Positions 52,927 through 61,284 of a stretch of 64,000 bases of DNA are shown piece by piece. This DNA comes from Thermocrinis sp. (GTDB taxonomy: Bacteria; Aquificota; Aquificia; Aquificales; Aquificaceae), in the NCBI RefSeq assembly GCF_036781485.1, contig NZ_DAIQAX010000001.1, positions 91,887-155,886 on the forward strand. Reading direction: 5' to 3'. The position numbers were made by a program, and so were the translations under genes. Position 1 is the first letter of the stretch. Each line of letters starts with the position of its first letter. Under the pieces are notes generated by a model, which saw only the letters and a program-made list of their open reading frames with translations, had not been told where the DNA came from and ran no database searches.

Positions 52927-53772
52927 CTAAAGTTGAGATGATACTAGAAGTTGTGTATATTCGTGCTGAGGGTCGTTGAGTATTTGGTCTGTGAGCCCCA
53001 TCTCCACGATTCTCCCAAGCTTCATAACAATAACTCTATCCGCCAAAAGGTTTATCACCCTCAAGTCGTGAGAAACAAAGATCATTGAAAGGTTTAGCTC
53101 TCGGTGGAGCTTTCTTATCAGGTCAAGGACCCTTGCTTGCACAGAAAGGTCCAAGCCAGTGGTTGGCTCGTCTAGAAGAAGGATAGAAGGCTCGTTGGCG
53201 AGAGCTTTTGCTATCTGCACCCTCTGTTGCATTCCCCCGCTTAAGCTCTTAGGAAGGTCCTTCATCCTTTGAATTGGAAACTCCATCTTTTCCAAAAGGG
53301 ATTCAACTCTGGTGTTTATGAAGCCGTAATTTCTCCAACCTGAGACGAGCAGCCTTTCCGCTACATTTCCCGCGGCGCTTACGTTTGCATTTAGACCAAG
53401 CAATGGATTTTGATAGACCACGCTTATGACCGTGTTTTTTAGCATCCTTTTTTGGTAGGAGTTCAGAGAGAAGAGGTTCTTACCATTTACCCACTCCGCC
53501 CCTCTAACATCGTAAAGATAAACCTCTCCAAAGGTTGGCTCCATTTCAAAGTTTAGAAGCTTTATCACTGTGCTTTTTCCGGAACCGCTTTCTCCCAAAA
53601 TGCCCAAAACCTCTCCTTCGTAGAGCTCAAAGGACACATCGGCGCAGGCAACTACAGAGCCACATTTTCTGCAAACGTTTGTTTCGTGCTCTGGTCCAGT
53701 AAGGGAAAGACACTCTGAACAGCCTCTACCGTGAATTTTAGTCAGATTAGAAACCCTTAGAACTACGCGCAT
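52927..53772 (-). CDS. phnK: PhnK, C-P lyase ABC-type protein with N-terminal zinc-ribbon-like insert
   Basis: A 281-aa ABC-like subunit that docks on the PhnJ of the C-P lyase core. Walker A is GESGSGKST and the signature LSGGMQQRVQIAKAL. Between the first strand and the Walker A there is a roughly 30-residue insert with C18-x2-C21 and C34-x2-C37 plus C43 (GRGCSEC, NVCRKCG), absent from the E. coli form and looking like a small metal-binding loop. I set the start at the ATG at 53772, giving MRVVLRVSNL; an upstream frame would run through phnJ. It overlaps phnJ by 26 bp. Confidence 0.9.
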   Translation of the reverse strand: MRVVLRVSNLTKIHGRGCSECLSLTGPEHETNVCRKCGSVVACADVSFELYEGEVLGILGESGSGKSTVIKLLNFEMEPTFGEVYLYDVRGAEWVNGKNLFSLNSYQKRMLKNTVISVVYQNPLLGLNANVSAAGNVAERLLVSGWRNYGFINTRVESLLEKMEFPIQRMKDLPKSLSGGMQQRVQIAKALANEPSILLLDEPTTGLDLSVQARVLDLIRKLHRELNLSMIFVSHDLRVINLLADRVIVMKLGRIVEMGLTDQILNDPQHEYTQLLVSSQL

Positions 53773-54610
53773 GTCTGATAGCCTCCATTCTTTTTTCACA
53801 GTAGCTTGTGTCTGAGCAGGCATAAAGCCTTCTTCCAGTGCCATCTTCCACGATCTCGTCCAAGAAGGTATCCGTCGCACCACACTTGTAACAAGCTTTG
53901 CCACTAAAGTCTTCCACTCTGAATTTGAAGTCTTCAAACTCCAGAGGTTCAACTGTTGTGTATGGGGGTACCGCGTATATTTTCTTCTCTCTTCCTGCTC
54001 CAAAGAGGAAGAGGTTGTCTGCCATATTGAGCTTTGGCACGTCCCACCTGGGTATAGGAGTTGGATCCATGATGTATCGTTTATTTACCAGCACTGGATA
54101 CCTGGCACCTATGGTTATCTCTCCGTATCTTAGAATATCCTCGTAAAGGTAAAGATACATCTTTCCGTAGTCCATTTCCGCGTGCATTCTTCTGGTTTCC
54201 TCTTCGCTTGGCTCAACAAGCCTTAGGGGCTCTGGATAGGGCACCTGAAGAACGAGGATTTGGTCTTGTCGTAAAGGTTCCTCCGGGATTCTGTGTCTGG
54301 TCTGAATGATCGTTGCCTTTGTGGTATCCGTAGTCGTCTCTACACCGGTCATAGCCTTGATAAACTTTCTAATATTTACCGCATTTACACTGTAATCACA
54401 GCCTTGGTCTATGACCTTTAGCACATCGTCAGGACCGATGATAGACAGGGTTATCTGAAGACCTCCTGTACCCCAACCTTTGGCTATGGGAAGCTCCCTT
54501 GACGCAAAGGGAACCTGGTAGCCCGGTATGGCTATGGCTTTTAGAATAGTTCGCCTTATTTCTCTTTTGGTGGTTTCGTCCAAAAAGGCAAAGTTGTAGT
54601 TAAGCTTCAT
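53747..54610 (-). CDS. phnJ: PhnJ, radical SAM carbon-phosphorus lyase
   Basis: The 287-aa radical enzyme that breaks the C-P bond of ribose-linked phosphonate to release methane or another alkane. The four conserved cysteines, C240-x2-C243-x21-C265-x5-C271, have the same spacing as in E. coli (C241, C244, C266, C272), and the YAVPPYTTVEPL and MDPTPIPRWDVPKLNMADN segments match the family. The GTGG loop near residue 47 fits the reported glycyl-radical region. It sits between phnI (11-bp overlap) and phnK. Confidence 0.95.
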   Translation of the reverse strand: MKLNYNFAFLDETTKREIRRTILKAIAIPGYQVPFASRELPIAKGWGTGGLQITLSIIGPDDVLKVIDQGCDYSVNAVNIRKFIKAMTGVETTTDTTKATIIQTRHRIPEEPLRQDQILVLQVPYPEPLRLVEPSEEETRRMHAEMDYGKMYLYLYEDILRYGEITIGARYPVLVNKRYIMDPTPIPRWDVPKLNMADNLFLFGAGREKKIYAVPPYTTVEPLEFEDFKFRVEDFSGKACYKCGATDTFLDEIVEDGTGRRLYACSDTSYCEKRMEAIRHARSSKGF

Positions 54611-55694
54611 TTTTAACTCCCGTAAACTGACTTTGTATCTTCCTTAGCCTGTCCAAATCGGATTGAAAAGTTACGTAGTGAGGAAGCTTGTAGTGATTGG
54701 CAAAGCCCATAGAATCAATGCTGTCTATGTGATAGAATACAAACTCGCTGTCTTCAGAGGGATTCTTTGGCTCTTGCGTTTGCATAGCCTTATCCAAAAC
54801 CGCCATGCATATAGCCTTAGTTTCATTGTGTCCAAAGCACGCACCGTATCCCAAAGAGAACTTAGGCATACCCTCTTGGCTCTCTATCTTAGCTACCAAC
54901 TCTACCTCTGTAATCTTTACTTCTCCTACGTATATTTCCTCTCCTGTGTAAGGGTGAAGCACGGTCACTGGCGCATAGCCCACCCTTAGCTCTGCTACGG
55001 TAGGATGTATGTCTCCGTAGCCCCTCATGTTGGAGTAAGCAAGAAGCAAAAGTCCTCCCGTTTCTGCTCTGGCCATAGCTTGCAAAAGGGCACTTCTTGG
55101 AGGGGGAAAGCTACTTACTGCCTCTTTCGTAATATCCACAAACTCTGTAGATTGATGAGAGGGTGCTTCTACCACAAGCCCTTCTTTTCTGAGAATTTCT
55201 ACAATCTTGGGAAACTCGACAGGTAGATCTTCTTCTCCCAATTCACCTAAAAGTTCCTTCATAAACTTTTTTCTTTTATCTTCGTTTTCTTCCAAAAGCT
55301 CAAATCTAAACAGTCTAAGGCAGTAGTCTGAGGTGGGTCCCAAAATCTGTCCCCCAGGAATGTCTTTAAAAGCTGCGGAAATTCTCCTTATTATCCTCAT
55401 TTTGTTCGTCTTGATGGGTAGGGAGTATCCTAAACTGGGAAGAGTGTTTCTGCTGGCTCTCAGAATAAAAGAGGCTTCAAGGAGATCTCCCGCCGCCTGC
55501 TTGATGGCTAAGGCAGCGAGCTTTGGAGCGTAAAGGGACCCTTCAGACATAACCCTATCAACCAAGAAGTAAAGCTGTTCAGCTATCTGATCAACGGATA
55601 GCAGTTTTGACTTTCCCTTAAGCCTTTGATACTCTAAAAGCTTACAGGCGTATTCTATGGCTTTTTCACCACCTCTAACCGCTACGTAACCCAT
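54600..55694 (-). CDS. phnI: PhnI, core subunit of the C-P lyase complex
   Basis: A 364-aa subunit of the PhnGHIJ core. In E. coli it has purine nucleosidase activity and joins the phosphonate to ribose 1-triphosphate. It begins GYVAVRGGEKAIEYACKLLEYQR and has RGYGDIHPTVAELRVGYAPV and YTGEEIYVGEVKITEVE, all strongly conserved in PhnI. It is slightly longer than the E. coli protein. One base separates it from phnH. Confidence 0.95.
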   Translation of the reverse strand: MGYVAVRGGEKAIEYACKLLEYQRLKGKSKLLSVDQIAEQLYFLVDRVMSEGSLYAPKLAALAIKQAAGDLLEASFILRASRNTLPSLGYSLPIKTNKMRIIRRISAAFKDIPGGQILGPTSDYCLRLFRFELLEENEDKRKKFMKELLGELGEEDLPVEFPKIVEILRKEGLVVEAPSHQSTEFVDITKEAVSSFPPPRSALLQAMARAETGGLLLLAYSNMRGYGDIHPTVAELRVGYAPVTVLHPYTGEEIYVGEVKITEVELVAKIESQEGMPKFSLGYGACFGHNETKAICMAVLDKAMQTQEPKNPSEDSEFVFYHIDSIDSMGFANHYKLPHYVTFQSDLDRLRKIQSQFTGVKNEA

Positions 55695-55695
55695 T

Positions 55696-56250
55696 TTATA
55701 ACACCTCCACCTTTACAGACCTGGGAATGCCTACGAGCATTCCCTTTTTATCAACAAAAAAGCAGTCTATTCCCAAGGGGAAAAGGTGATTTACTTGAGA
55801 CAGAGTTAGGAACTCCTGCGGTGGCAGACCAAAGAGGCTGATCAGTCTTTCACCTTTAACCCCCGGTCCGGACAATCTAAGAACAACACCACCCCCTATT
55901 CCTTCCTGCACCCCTTCAACCAAATAGATGACAGTGGCGGACTTTTCTGGGTTGCGAAGTTCTCCCACTTTAACATCCCAAAGCCTTTCTTGCAAAGCTT
56001 CCGTTGTTATTACAAAATCCGCCTCCTTTATAGGCAAAACTTTACTTTTGGTTAGCTTGATTATCCTTTCCTCTAAGGCTTTGCTGTTTGGACCTATCGC
56101 ACAGAAGCTGGTGTGCCCGTCTATGAGCGTAAGAGCTATGGTACCTAATGTCCAAAACTCATCACCTAAGAATTGGTAAAGTTTCTCTGAAAACTCAAGG
56201 CTTTGAACTTTGCCAGGAAAGCTCATTGCCCATAAAAGACTTTTAAACAC
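55696..56250 (-). CDS. phnH: PhnH, core subunit of the C-P lyase complex
   Basis: A 184-aa PhnH-family subunit of the PhnGHIJ core, a PLP-transferase-like fold without PLP. Supporting features are the early AMSFPGKVQ segment, LTLIDGHTSFCAIG and, near the middle, LEGV-like LVEGVQEGIGGGVVLRLSGPGVKGE. The FPGK and LSGPG motifs are typical of PhnH. It lies 35 bp after phnG. Confidence 0.88.
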   Translation of the reverse strand: MFKSLLWAMSFPGKVQSLEFSEKLYQFLGDEFWTLGTIALTLIDGHTSFCAIGPNSKALEERIIKLTKSKVLPIKEADFVITTEALQERLWDVKVGELRNPEKSATVIYLVEGVQEGIGGGVVLRLSGPGVKGERLISLFGLPPQEFLTLSQVNHLFPLGIDCFFVDKKGMLVGIPRSVKVEVL

Positions 56251-56285
56251 CTTCTGAGTGAAAAAATACCTCTTTCTGCATGGCT

Positions 56286-56708
56286 TTACCTTTTTACCAT
56301 CGTTTCAAATTGGACTTTGGTCTTTGCTATAAGCTTTCTCTCTTTTTCCCAGCTTTCTTCGATCTTTTTCTTTTCCTTACTCAAGAACCGATAGAGTTTT
56401 TTCTTTAGGCTTTCCTCCTCCGATTTAAAGATCGCTTCTAAGACAGCCACCGCAACAGCCTTTTCCTCTTCCTCCGCCAAAACCAAACCATAGCCCTCAA
56501 TACCTTTATACTCTACCTCCGCTTCAAAGACCAGTGCCTCTCCCAAACAGAAATCTACACCAAAGCAATCTTTTGCCTTTATCATCAAACACCCAGGCTG
56601 TGGTCCCCCCTTTACCTTTACCTCCTCCATGGGCAAAATATTCAAAAGCCTTTTCAGAGCCCTTTTGTCCATTTGAACTACCACTTCCCTAAAGTCCAGA
56701 TCCATCAT
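56286..56708 (-). CDS. phnG: PhnG, core subunit of the C-P lyase complex
   Basis: A 140-aa PhnG subunit. It shows the family pattern of a short helical N-terminus (ALKRLLNILPMEEVKVKGGPQPGCLMI), FCLGEALVFEAEVEYKGIEGYGLVL, and a charged helical tail. PhnG homodimerises at the centre of the core complex. It overlaps phnE by 4 bp, so permease and lyase genes are translated from one message. Confidence 0.87.
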   Translation of the reverse strand: MMDLDFREVVVQMDKRALKRLLNILPMEEVKVKGGPQPGCLMIKAKDCFGVDFCLGEALVFEAEVEYKGIEGYGLVLAEEEEKAVAVAVLEAIFKSEEESLKKKLYRFLSKEKKKIEESWEKERKLIAKTKVQFETMVKR

Positions 56709-58249
56709 ACCAACCTACTCCTCAGATAACTAGAGAAATAGTCTATGAGCGCTAAGGTGAAGAGTATGACTAGTATCATCACGGATACTTTCTCAAATTC
56801 AAGGAGTTTTATCCTCATCACAAGTTCAAAACCTATTCCCCCCGCTCCCACCACTCCCATTACAGTGGCAGCTCTTACGTTTCTGTCCAGTATGTAAAGG
56901 TTATAGCTATTGAAAAGTGGAAGGATCATAGGCATTACCGCATGTCTTATGGTCTGGGTTAGCCTGGCTCCTACAGCTTCTAAGGCTTCTATTGGTCTGT
57001 AGTCCAAGTTCTCTATAGCTTCTGCGTAAAACTTAGACAAAAAGCCCGTCGTATGCAAGGCTATGGCCAAGACACCCGCAAAGGGACCAAGCCCCACTGC
57101 GCCAACAAAGATCAAAGCCAGCACAAGTTCAGGTATAGCCCTCAAAAAGTTTGCTATTTCCCTTGCAACATTATTCACGAAGAAGTTAGTTATCAAATTT
57201 CTTGCCATAAGCATCCCCAGAGGAACGGACAGTAAAACCGCTATGGCTGTCCCGGTTATGCCGATAGCTACAGTTTCAAGCATGAGCAGGACGTAAGTTT
57301 TGAGCTCGCTAAAATCAAGTTTGAAAAACTCTCCAATCAAGGGCAGTAGGTTTTTAAAACCTCTTACCAGCTCTGAAGTATCAATGGGTAAAAACTTCAA
57401 GGACACTAAGGCAACTATGAAGGTAGATGCAAGTAGAATTAGGTCTTTGGTCTTCGTGTGGTATGCCAAGAGCTTATACTGCTGTATGTCTTCTCTTAGC
57501 TTGGCGGAAAGCCTGTCTATTAAGGATATCACTAATACTATTACTACAAGTATAGCTCCCACCTGAGGATAGTTAAAGGCCCTCATCTGGCTGTAAAACT
57601 CAACTCCAAGGCCACCTGCTCCCACTACCCCTAAGATCATAGCCACTCTGATGTTGTGGTCCAGGAGGTATAGGTTGTATCCAACGAAAAGGGGAAGTAC
57701 CTGGGGTATTATGGCATGTCTAAAGACCGCAATGCTTCTGCTACCTGTAGACTGCAGAGCTTCCACGGGCTTTTGGTCTATGCTTTCTATTGCCTCCGAA
57801 TAGAACTTGCCGAGAAGACCAACCGTAGAAATAGCAAGGGCTATAATTCCGGGCAAAGGTCCAACGCCAAAGGCTATCACCAAGATGAGTGCATAGAGAA
57901 GCTCTGGAATAGACCTTAAGAAATTCACCAGCCCGCGAAAGGTGTAATAAACAAGAAGGTTTGGTGAAGTGTTTCTGGCAGACAAAAAACCCACCGGAAG
58001 GGAAAGAATACTTCCTATTATGGTTCCCCAAAGACCTATGGCTACAGTCTGGAAAGTAAGATTTATTATGTTTTCCAGGTTACTAAACTGCGGTGGTATC
58101 ATTTCCTCAATTATAGCCAAGGAGTTGGAAAATCCCCCCACCAGGGCAAAGACATCAAACTTTGAAAATCTAAAGGAGTAGTAAAGGACTACTAAAAACA
58201 AGAGCCACCAAAGGTATTTGAAGGAAGGAGTTGGAAGACTATACCTCAA
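56705..58249 (-). CDS. phnE: PhnE, fused double-domain phosphonate ABC permease
   Basis: A 514-aa inner-membrane permease made of two PhnE-type domains in one chain. Each half repeats the same order: T-x-A-I-G-x-x-G-T (QTVAIGLWGTIIG and ETVAIGITGTAIA), the FLRSIPELLYAL / FLRAIPELVLAL segment, KFYSEAIESID / KFYAEAIENLD coupling loop, RHAIIPQVLPLF / RHAVMPMILPLF, and VVGAGGLGVEF / VVGAGGIGFEL. A standard PhnE is about half as long and works as a dimer. The fusion joins the pair covalently. It overlaps phnC by 11 bp. Confidence 0.94.
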   Translation of the reverse strand: MRYSLPTPSFKYLWWLLFLVVLYYSFRFSKFDVFALVGGFSNSLAIIEEMIPPQFSNLENIINLTFQTVAIGLWGTIIGSILSLPVGFLSARNTSPNLLVYYTFRGLVNFLRSIPELLYALILVIAFGVGPLPGIIALAISTVGLLGKFYSEAIESIDQKPVEALQSTGSRSIAVFRHAIIPQVLPLFVGYNLYLLDHNIRVAMILGVVGAGGLGVEFYSQMRAFNYPQVGAILVVIVLVISLIDRLSAKLREDIQQYKLLAYHTKTKDLILLASTFIVALVSLKFLPIDTSELVRGFKNLLPLIGEFFKLDFSELKTYVLLMLETVAIGITGTAIAVLLSVPLGMLMARNLITNFFVNNVAREIANFLRAIPELVLALIFVGAVGLGPFAGVLAIALHTTGFLSKFYAEAIENLDYRPIEALEAVGARLTQTIRHAVMPMILPLFNSYNLYILDRNVRAATVMGVVGAGGIGFELVMRIKLLEFEKVSVMILVILFTLALIDYFSSYLRSRLV

Positions 58250-59006
58250 AGTATACTTCCTCCAACTCTGTCTCGTAAAGCTCCCTCGCCATGTCTAAGC
58301 TAAAGTCTGACTGAGGTCCGTCAAAGTATAGCTTTCCATCCTTTAGTGCCACCACTCTGTCAAACTCTTGAACGTAGTAAAGATGATGAAGCACACAGAT
58401 CAGGGTTATACCTTTTTCCGCACTTATTCTCAGAAGCAGGTTTATTATCTTTCTGCTTGTCCCTGGGTCCAAGTTGGAGATAGGCTCATCCGCAAGCAAG
58501 ACTTCCGGGTCCTGCATAAGCGCCCTGGCTATGGCTACCCTTTGCTTTTGACCACCGCTCAGTCTATCTACTCTGGTGTATGCGTGGTCTGCAAGACCTA
58601 CGTATTCCAAAAGATAGAGAGCCTTTTCTTTAACTTCCTTTGGGAAGTAGCCTATGCTGGTCATTAGATAATCTATTCCTCTGTCGTATTTACCCAAGGC
58701 TCCCATCATCACGTTTTCTAAAGCGGTCACCCTTTCCACGAGGTTAAACTGCTGGTAGATTTTCCCAATTCTTTTGCGGATGTTTCTCAGCATTTCCTTT
58801 TTGCGAAAATCCACCTTCGTACCATCAAAATAAAAGTCTCCCCCATCGGGAAGGACAAAGCCGTTGATAACTCTCAAAAGGGTGGTCTTACCAGACCCGC
58901 TTGGACCAATGAGGGCAAGGACCTCTCCTCTCTTGACCTGCAAGGAAACATTATCCAACACCTTCTTTTTACCAAAGCTTTTGTTTATGTTGTTAAGGAA
59001 CAGCAT
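58239..59006 (-). CDS. phnC: PhnC, phosphonate ABC transporter ATPase
   Basis: A 255-aa ABC ATPase. Walker A GPSGSGKTTLLRVINGF, Q-loop IYQQFNLVERVTALENVMMGALG (the GALG pattern is typical of PhnC), signature LSGGQKQRVAIARALMQ and Walker B VLLADEPISNLD are present. The start is the ATG at 59006, set by GGAGGT six nt upstream; the next ATG 15 bp earlier overlaps that site. It powers the fused PhnE. Confidence 0.93.
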   Translation of the reverse strand: MLFLNNINKSFGKKKVLDNVSLQVKRGEVLALIGPSGSGKTTLLRVINGFVLPDGGDFYFDGTKVDFRKKEMLRNIRKRIGKIYQQFNLVERVTALENVMMGALGKYDRGIDYLMTSIGYFPKEVKEKALYLLEYVGLADHAYTRVDRLSGGQKQRVAIARALMQDPEVLLADEPISNLDPGTSRKIINLLLRISAEKGITLICVLHHLYYVQEFDRVVALKDGKLYFDGPQSDFSLDMARELYETELEEVYFEV

Positions 59007-59021
59007 ACCTTGCACCTCCAT

Positions 59022-59936
59022 TTACTTGCCCTTCTGAGCGTCTATAAACTTCTTCACTTCCTTTATGATCGCATAGTCTTCATCTGAGACGAGCTTATAT
59101 CCTACTATCTTTCCGTATCCTGCTACCACATCCCTTGGTACTCTGGTGATAGACCTTCTGAGAGCTTCCTTGACGTTTTCTGGTAAGTCCTTTCTGTAAG
59201 CCATAGGAGGACCTGGTATTTCTGGAGACATCCATATAACCACGTTGCTCTCCTTTGTGATCTTACCTTCCCCTAAGAGCTTGTAGTAGGTTATGTCGTT
59301 GTCAGCTACTATATCCAAAGTCTTTTTGAAGATTGCTAACTCCGCTGCGTCGTGGGTTCCAACAAAGCTTACACTCTTGAAGTATTCCTTGGGCTCAATA
59401 CCAGTCTTGGCCATGTAGTAGTAAGGGATCGCGTATCCAGAGGTGGATGCCGGGTCTGTGAAAGCAAATTTGAATTTTGCTTTGTGTTTTTCAAGCATTT
59501 CCTTTAGGGCTTTAAGGCCACTTTCTCCTTCAAGGGGCTTGGTAATACCAAGAGCTTTTGCTACCTCTGGCGTTGCCACAAGATAAGATCTGTAGGTAGT
59601 CCTTCCCTTTTCATCAACTCCCACAGCGAAAGCCTCCGCACCCGCTCTTTCGTTTGCCAGCACATAAGAGAAAGCTCCAAACCACGCAAAATCCACTTTC
59701 TTTGCCCTCATAGCTTCAATAACTCCCGTGTAGTCAGTTGCTGTGAACATCTCAATGCACATCCCCATGTCCTTTTCCATCCACTCTTTCATAGGCTTGT
59801 ATCGCTCAATCATGGACTTAGGATCCTCTGCAGGTATAAGACCCATTACCAAACACTTTTTTTCTGAGGCATAAGATGTACTCCACACAAGCGCACTCAA
59901 GAGAGTTACAAGTAAGGTTCTAAGCATTCCCTTCAT
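59022..59936 (-). CDS. phnD: PhnD, phosphonate-binding periplasmic protein
   Basis: A 304-aa substrate-binding protein of the phosphate/phosphite/phosphonate family. A signal peptide (MKGMLRTLLVTLLSALVWSTSYA) is followed by LVMGLIPAEDPKSMIERYKPM, FAWFGAFSYVLANE in the binding cleft, and FAFTDPASTSGYAIPYYYM, all family hallmarks. It may accept phosphonates or phosphite. The start is the ATG at 59936, with GGAGG seven nt upstream. It is the first gene of the phn operon. Confidence 0.93.
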   Translation of the reverse strand: MKGMLRTLLVTLLSALVWSTSYASEKKCLVMGLIPAEDPKSMIERYKPMKEWMEKDMGMCIEMFTATDYTGVIEAMRAKKVDFAWFGAFSYVLANERAGAEAFAVGVDEKGRTTYRSYLVATPEVAKALGITKPLEGESGLKALKEMLEKHKAKFKFAFTDPASTSGYAIPYYYMAKTGIEPKEYFKSVSFVGTHDAAELAIFKKTLDIVADNDITYYKLLGEGKITKESNVVIWMSPEIPGPPMAYRKDLPENVKEALRRSITRVPRDVVAGYGKIVGYKLVSDEDYAIIKEVKKFIDAQKGK

Positions 59937-60006
59937 GGCTGTACCTCCAATACAGTTTTGCAAGCATTTTAGGAGCCTTTTGTTAAGAAACTGTTAAAGA
60001 TTTAAA
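59937..60006. promoter_or_regulatory. Promoter region of the phn operon with Pho-box-like repeat
   Basis: On the minus strand TTAACA occurs at 59997-59992 and again at 59986-59981, separated by five bases (11-bp repeat). TAAAAT at 59971-59966 is a possible -10. The TTAACA-N5-TTAACA layout is that of the PhoP-type Pho box known from Bacillus, placed about 45 bp upstream of phnD, so phosphate-starvation control is plausible. The divergent peptidase gene starts at 60007. Confidence 0.5.
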
Positions 60007-61263
60007 ATGTTACTTATGAAAGCAAGGTTTCTCATTTTAATATTCACAGTTTTTTTAATAAGCTGTGCCCCTTCTACAAGTTCCTCTTTTACTCTCCTTC
60101 CAGAAAGAAAGGAAATAGAAATAGGACAAAGCTATATCCCCGTTGCCATAGAAGAGTTTGATGGTCTATATTCCCACAGAGAGGTTCAAGACTACCTTAG
60201 CCAACTTGGAAATAGGCTTGCAAAACACACCCAAAGAAAACTGCCTTACAAATTCTATCTGGTAAATTCTGAGCAGGTTAATGCTTTTGCCCTTCCAGGA
60301 GGACCGGTTTTTATAACGGTTGGGCTACTTTTTCAGCTTGAAAACGAAAGCCAGTTAGCCAGCGTTTTGGGACACGAGCTTGGGCACATAAACGCCAGAC
60401 ACCACGCAAGATTCCTTGAAAAGATGGTAGCCCTAAACATCCTTCTAAACATAGGTTCCGTATTAATTTCAGACAAACCCTACGGACAAGTTCTTATACA
60501 GTTTGGTCACATAGGAGCCCAACTTTTATCCCTTAAATTTAGCAGAGACCAAGAAAGAGAAGCAGATAGGTTTGGTATAGACTACACTATAAAAGCAGGA
60601 TACGATCCAAACGGCCTAATAGAGGTCTTTCATATATTCAAGAGGTTAGAAAAGGACAGACCACCCGAATGGCTCTCTACCCATCCACTTCCCGAAACCA
60701 GAATAAGGGAAGGCGCCAAGTATATTAGCTCTCTTTCCTTGTCTGGAAGTCTAATCAAAGACAGCCAAGATTTTCAGAGAGTTAAAGCAATAGTGCAGAG
60801 CACAAAGCCTTCTTTAGATGAGTTTTATAAGGGAAAGAAACTATACAAAGAGGGAAGAAAGGATTTGGCTTACAGGCACTTTTTTAGGTCTGTAGAGCTT
60901 TGGGACAAGAATTATATGCCCATGGTCTATCTGTCCATAATGCTTTTGGATTATGGAAGAGTTAAGGAAGCTTTTGAATACGCAAGCAGGTCTTATTCAA
61001 TCGCACCCAATGTATTTTCTACCAATTATGTAATGGGTTTGGTGCAGTTTACAAAAGGAGACCACAGAGATTCAATCAAATACCTTGAAGAAGCGCGTAA
61101 GTTGATCCCAGACTATCCGGATGTCTATTACTACTTGGGAAGAAACTGGGAAGCTCTGGGAGACAGGCGGAAGGCTTTTGAGAACTACAAAACGGCGGTT
61201 GAGCTTTCGGATGGAAAAAGGCCGTGGGAATCAGATGCAAGGGAAAGGTTGAAAAGGTTGTAA
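60007..61263 (+). CDS. M48-family metallopeptidase lipoprotein with TPR repeats (BepA-like)
   Basis: A 418-aa probable lipoprotein with lipobox FLISC and the zinc site HELGH (residues 123-127) followed by SRDQEREADRFG with its third ligand. After the catalytic domain come tetratricopeptide repeats (AYRHFFRSVELWDKN, AFEYASRSYSIAPNVF, DSIKYLEEARKLIPDYPDVYY). The organisation matches BepA/YfgC, which maintains outer-membrane protein assembly in the periplasm. The start may be the ATG at 60007 or 60016. Confidence 0.86.
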   Translation: MLLMKARFLILIFTVFLISCAPSTSSSFTLLPERKEIEIGQSYIPVAIEEFDGLYSHREVQDYLSQLGNRLAKHTQRKLPYKFYLVNSEQVNAFALPGGPVFITVGLLFQLENESQLASVLGHELGHINARHHARFLEKMVALNILLNIGSVLISDKPYGQVLIQFGHIGAQLLSLKFSRDQEREADRFGIDYTIKAGYDPNGLIEVFHIFKRLEKDRPPEWLSTHPLPETRIREGAKYISSLSLSGSLIKDSQDFQRVKAIVQSTKPSLDEFYKGKKLYKEGRKDLAYRHFFRSVELWDKNYMPMVYLSIMLLDYGRVKEAFEYASRSYSIAPNVFSTNYVMGLVQFTKGDHRDSIKYLEEARKLIPDYPDVYYYLGRNWEALGDRRKAFENYKTAVELSDGKRPWESDARERLKRL

Positions 61264-61284
61264 CTTAGGTTATATTTTAATATT

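Noticed and set aside
53773..54003. 77-residue N-terminal extension of PhnK
   Set aside because: The frame lies fully inside phnJ and has no PhnK-like pattern. The ATG at 53772 begins the conserved strand.
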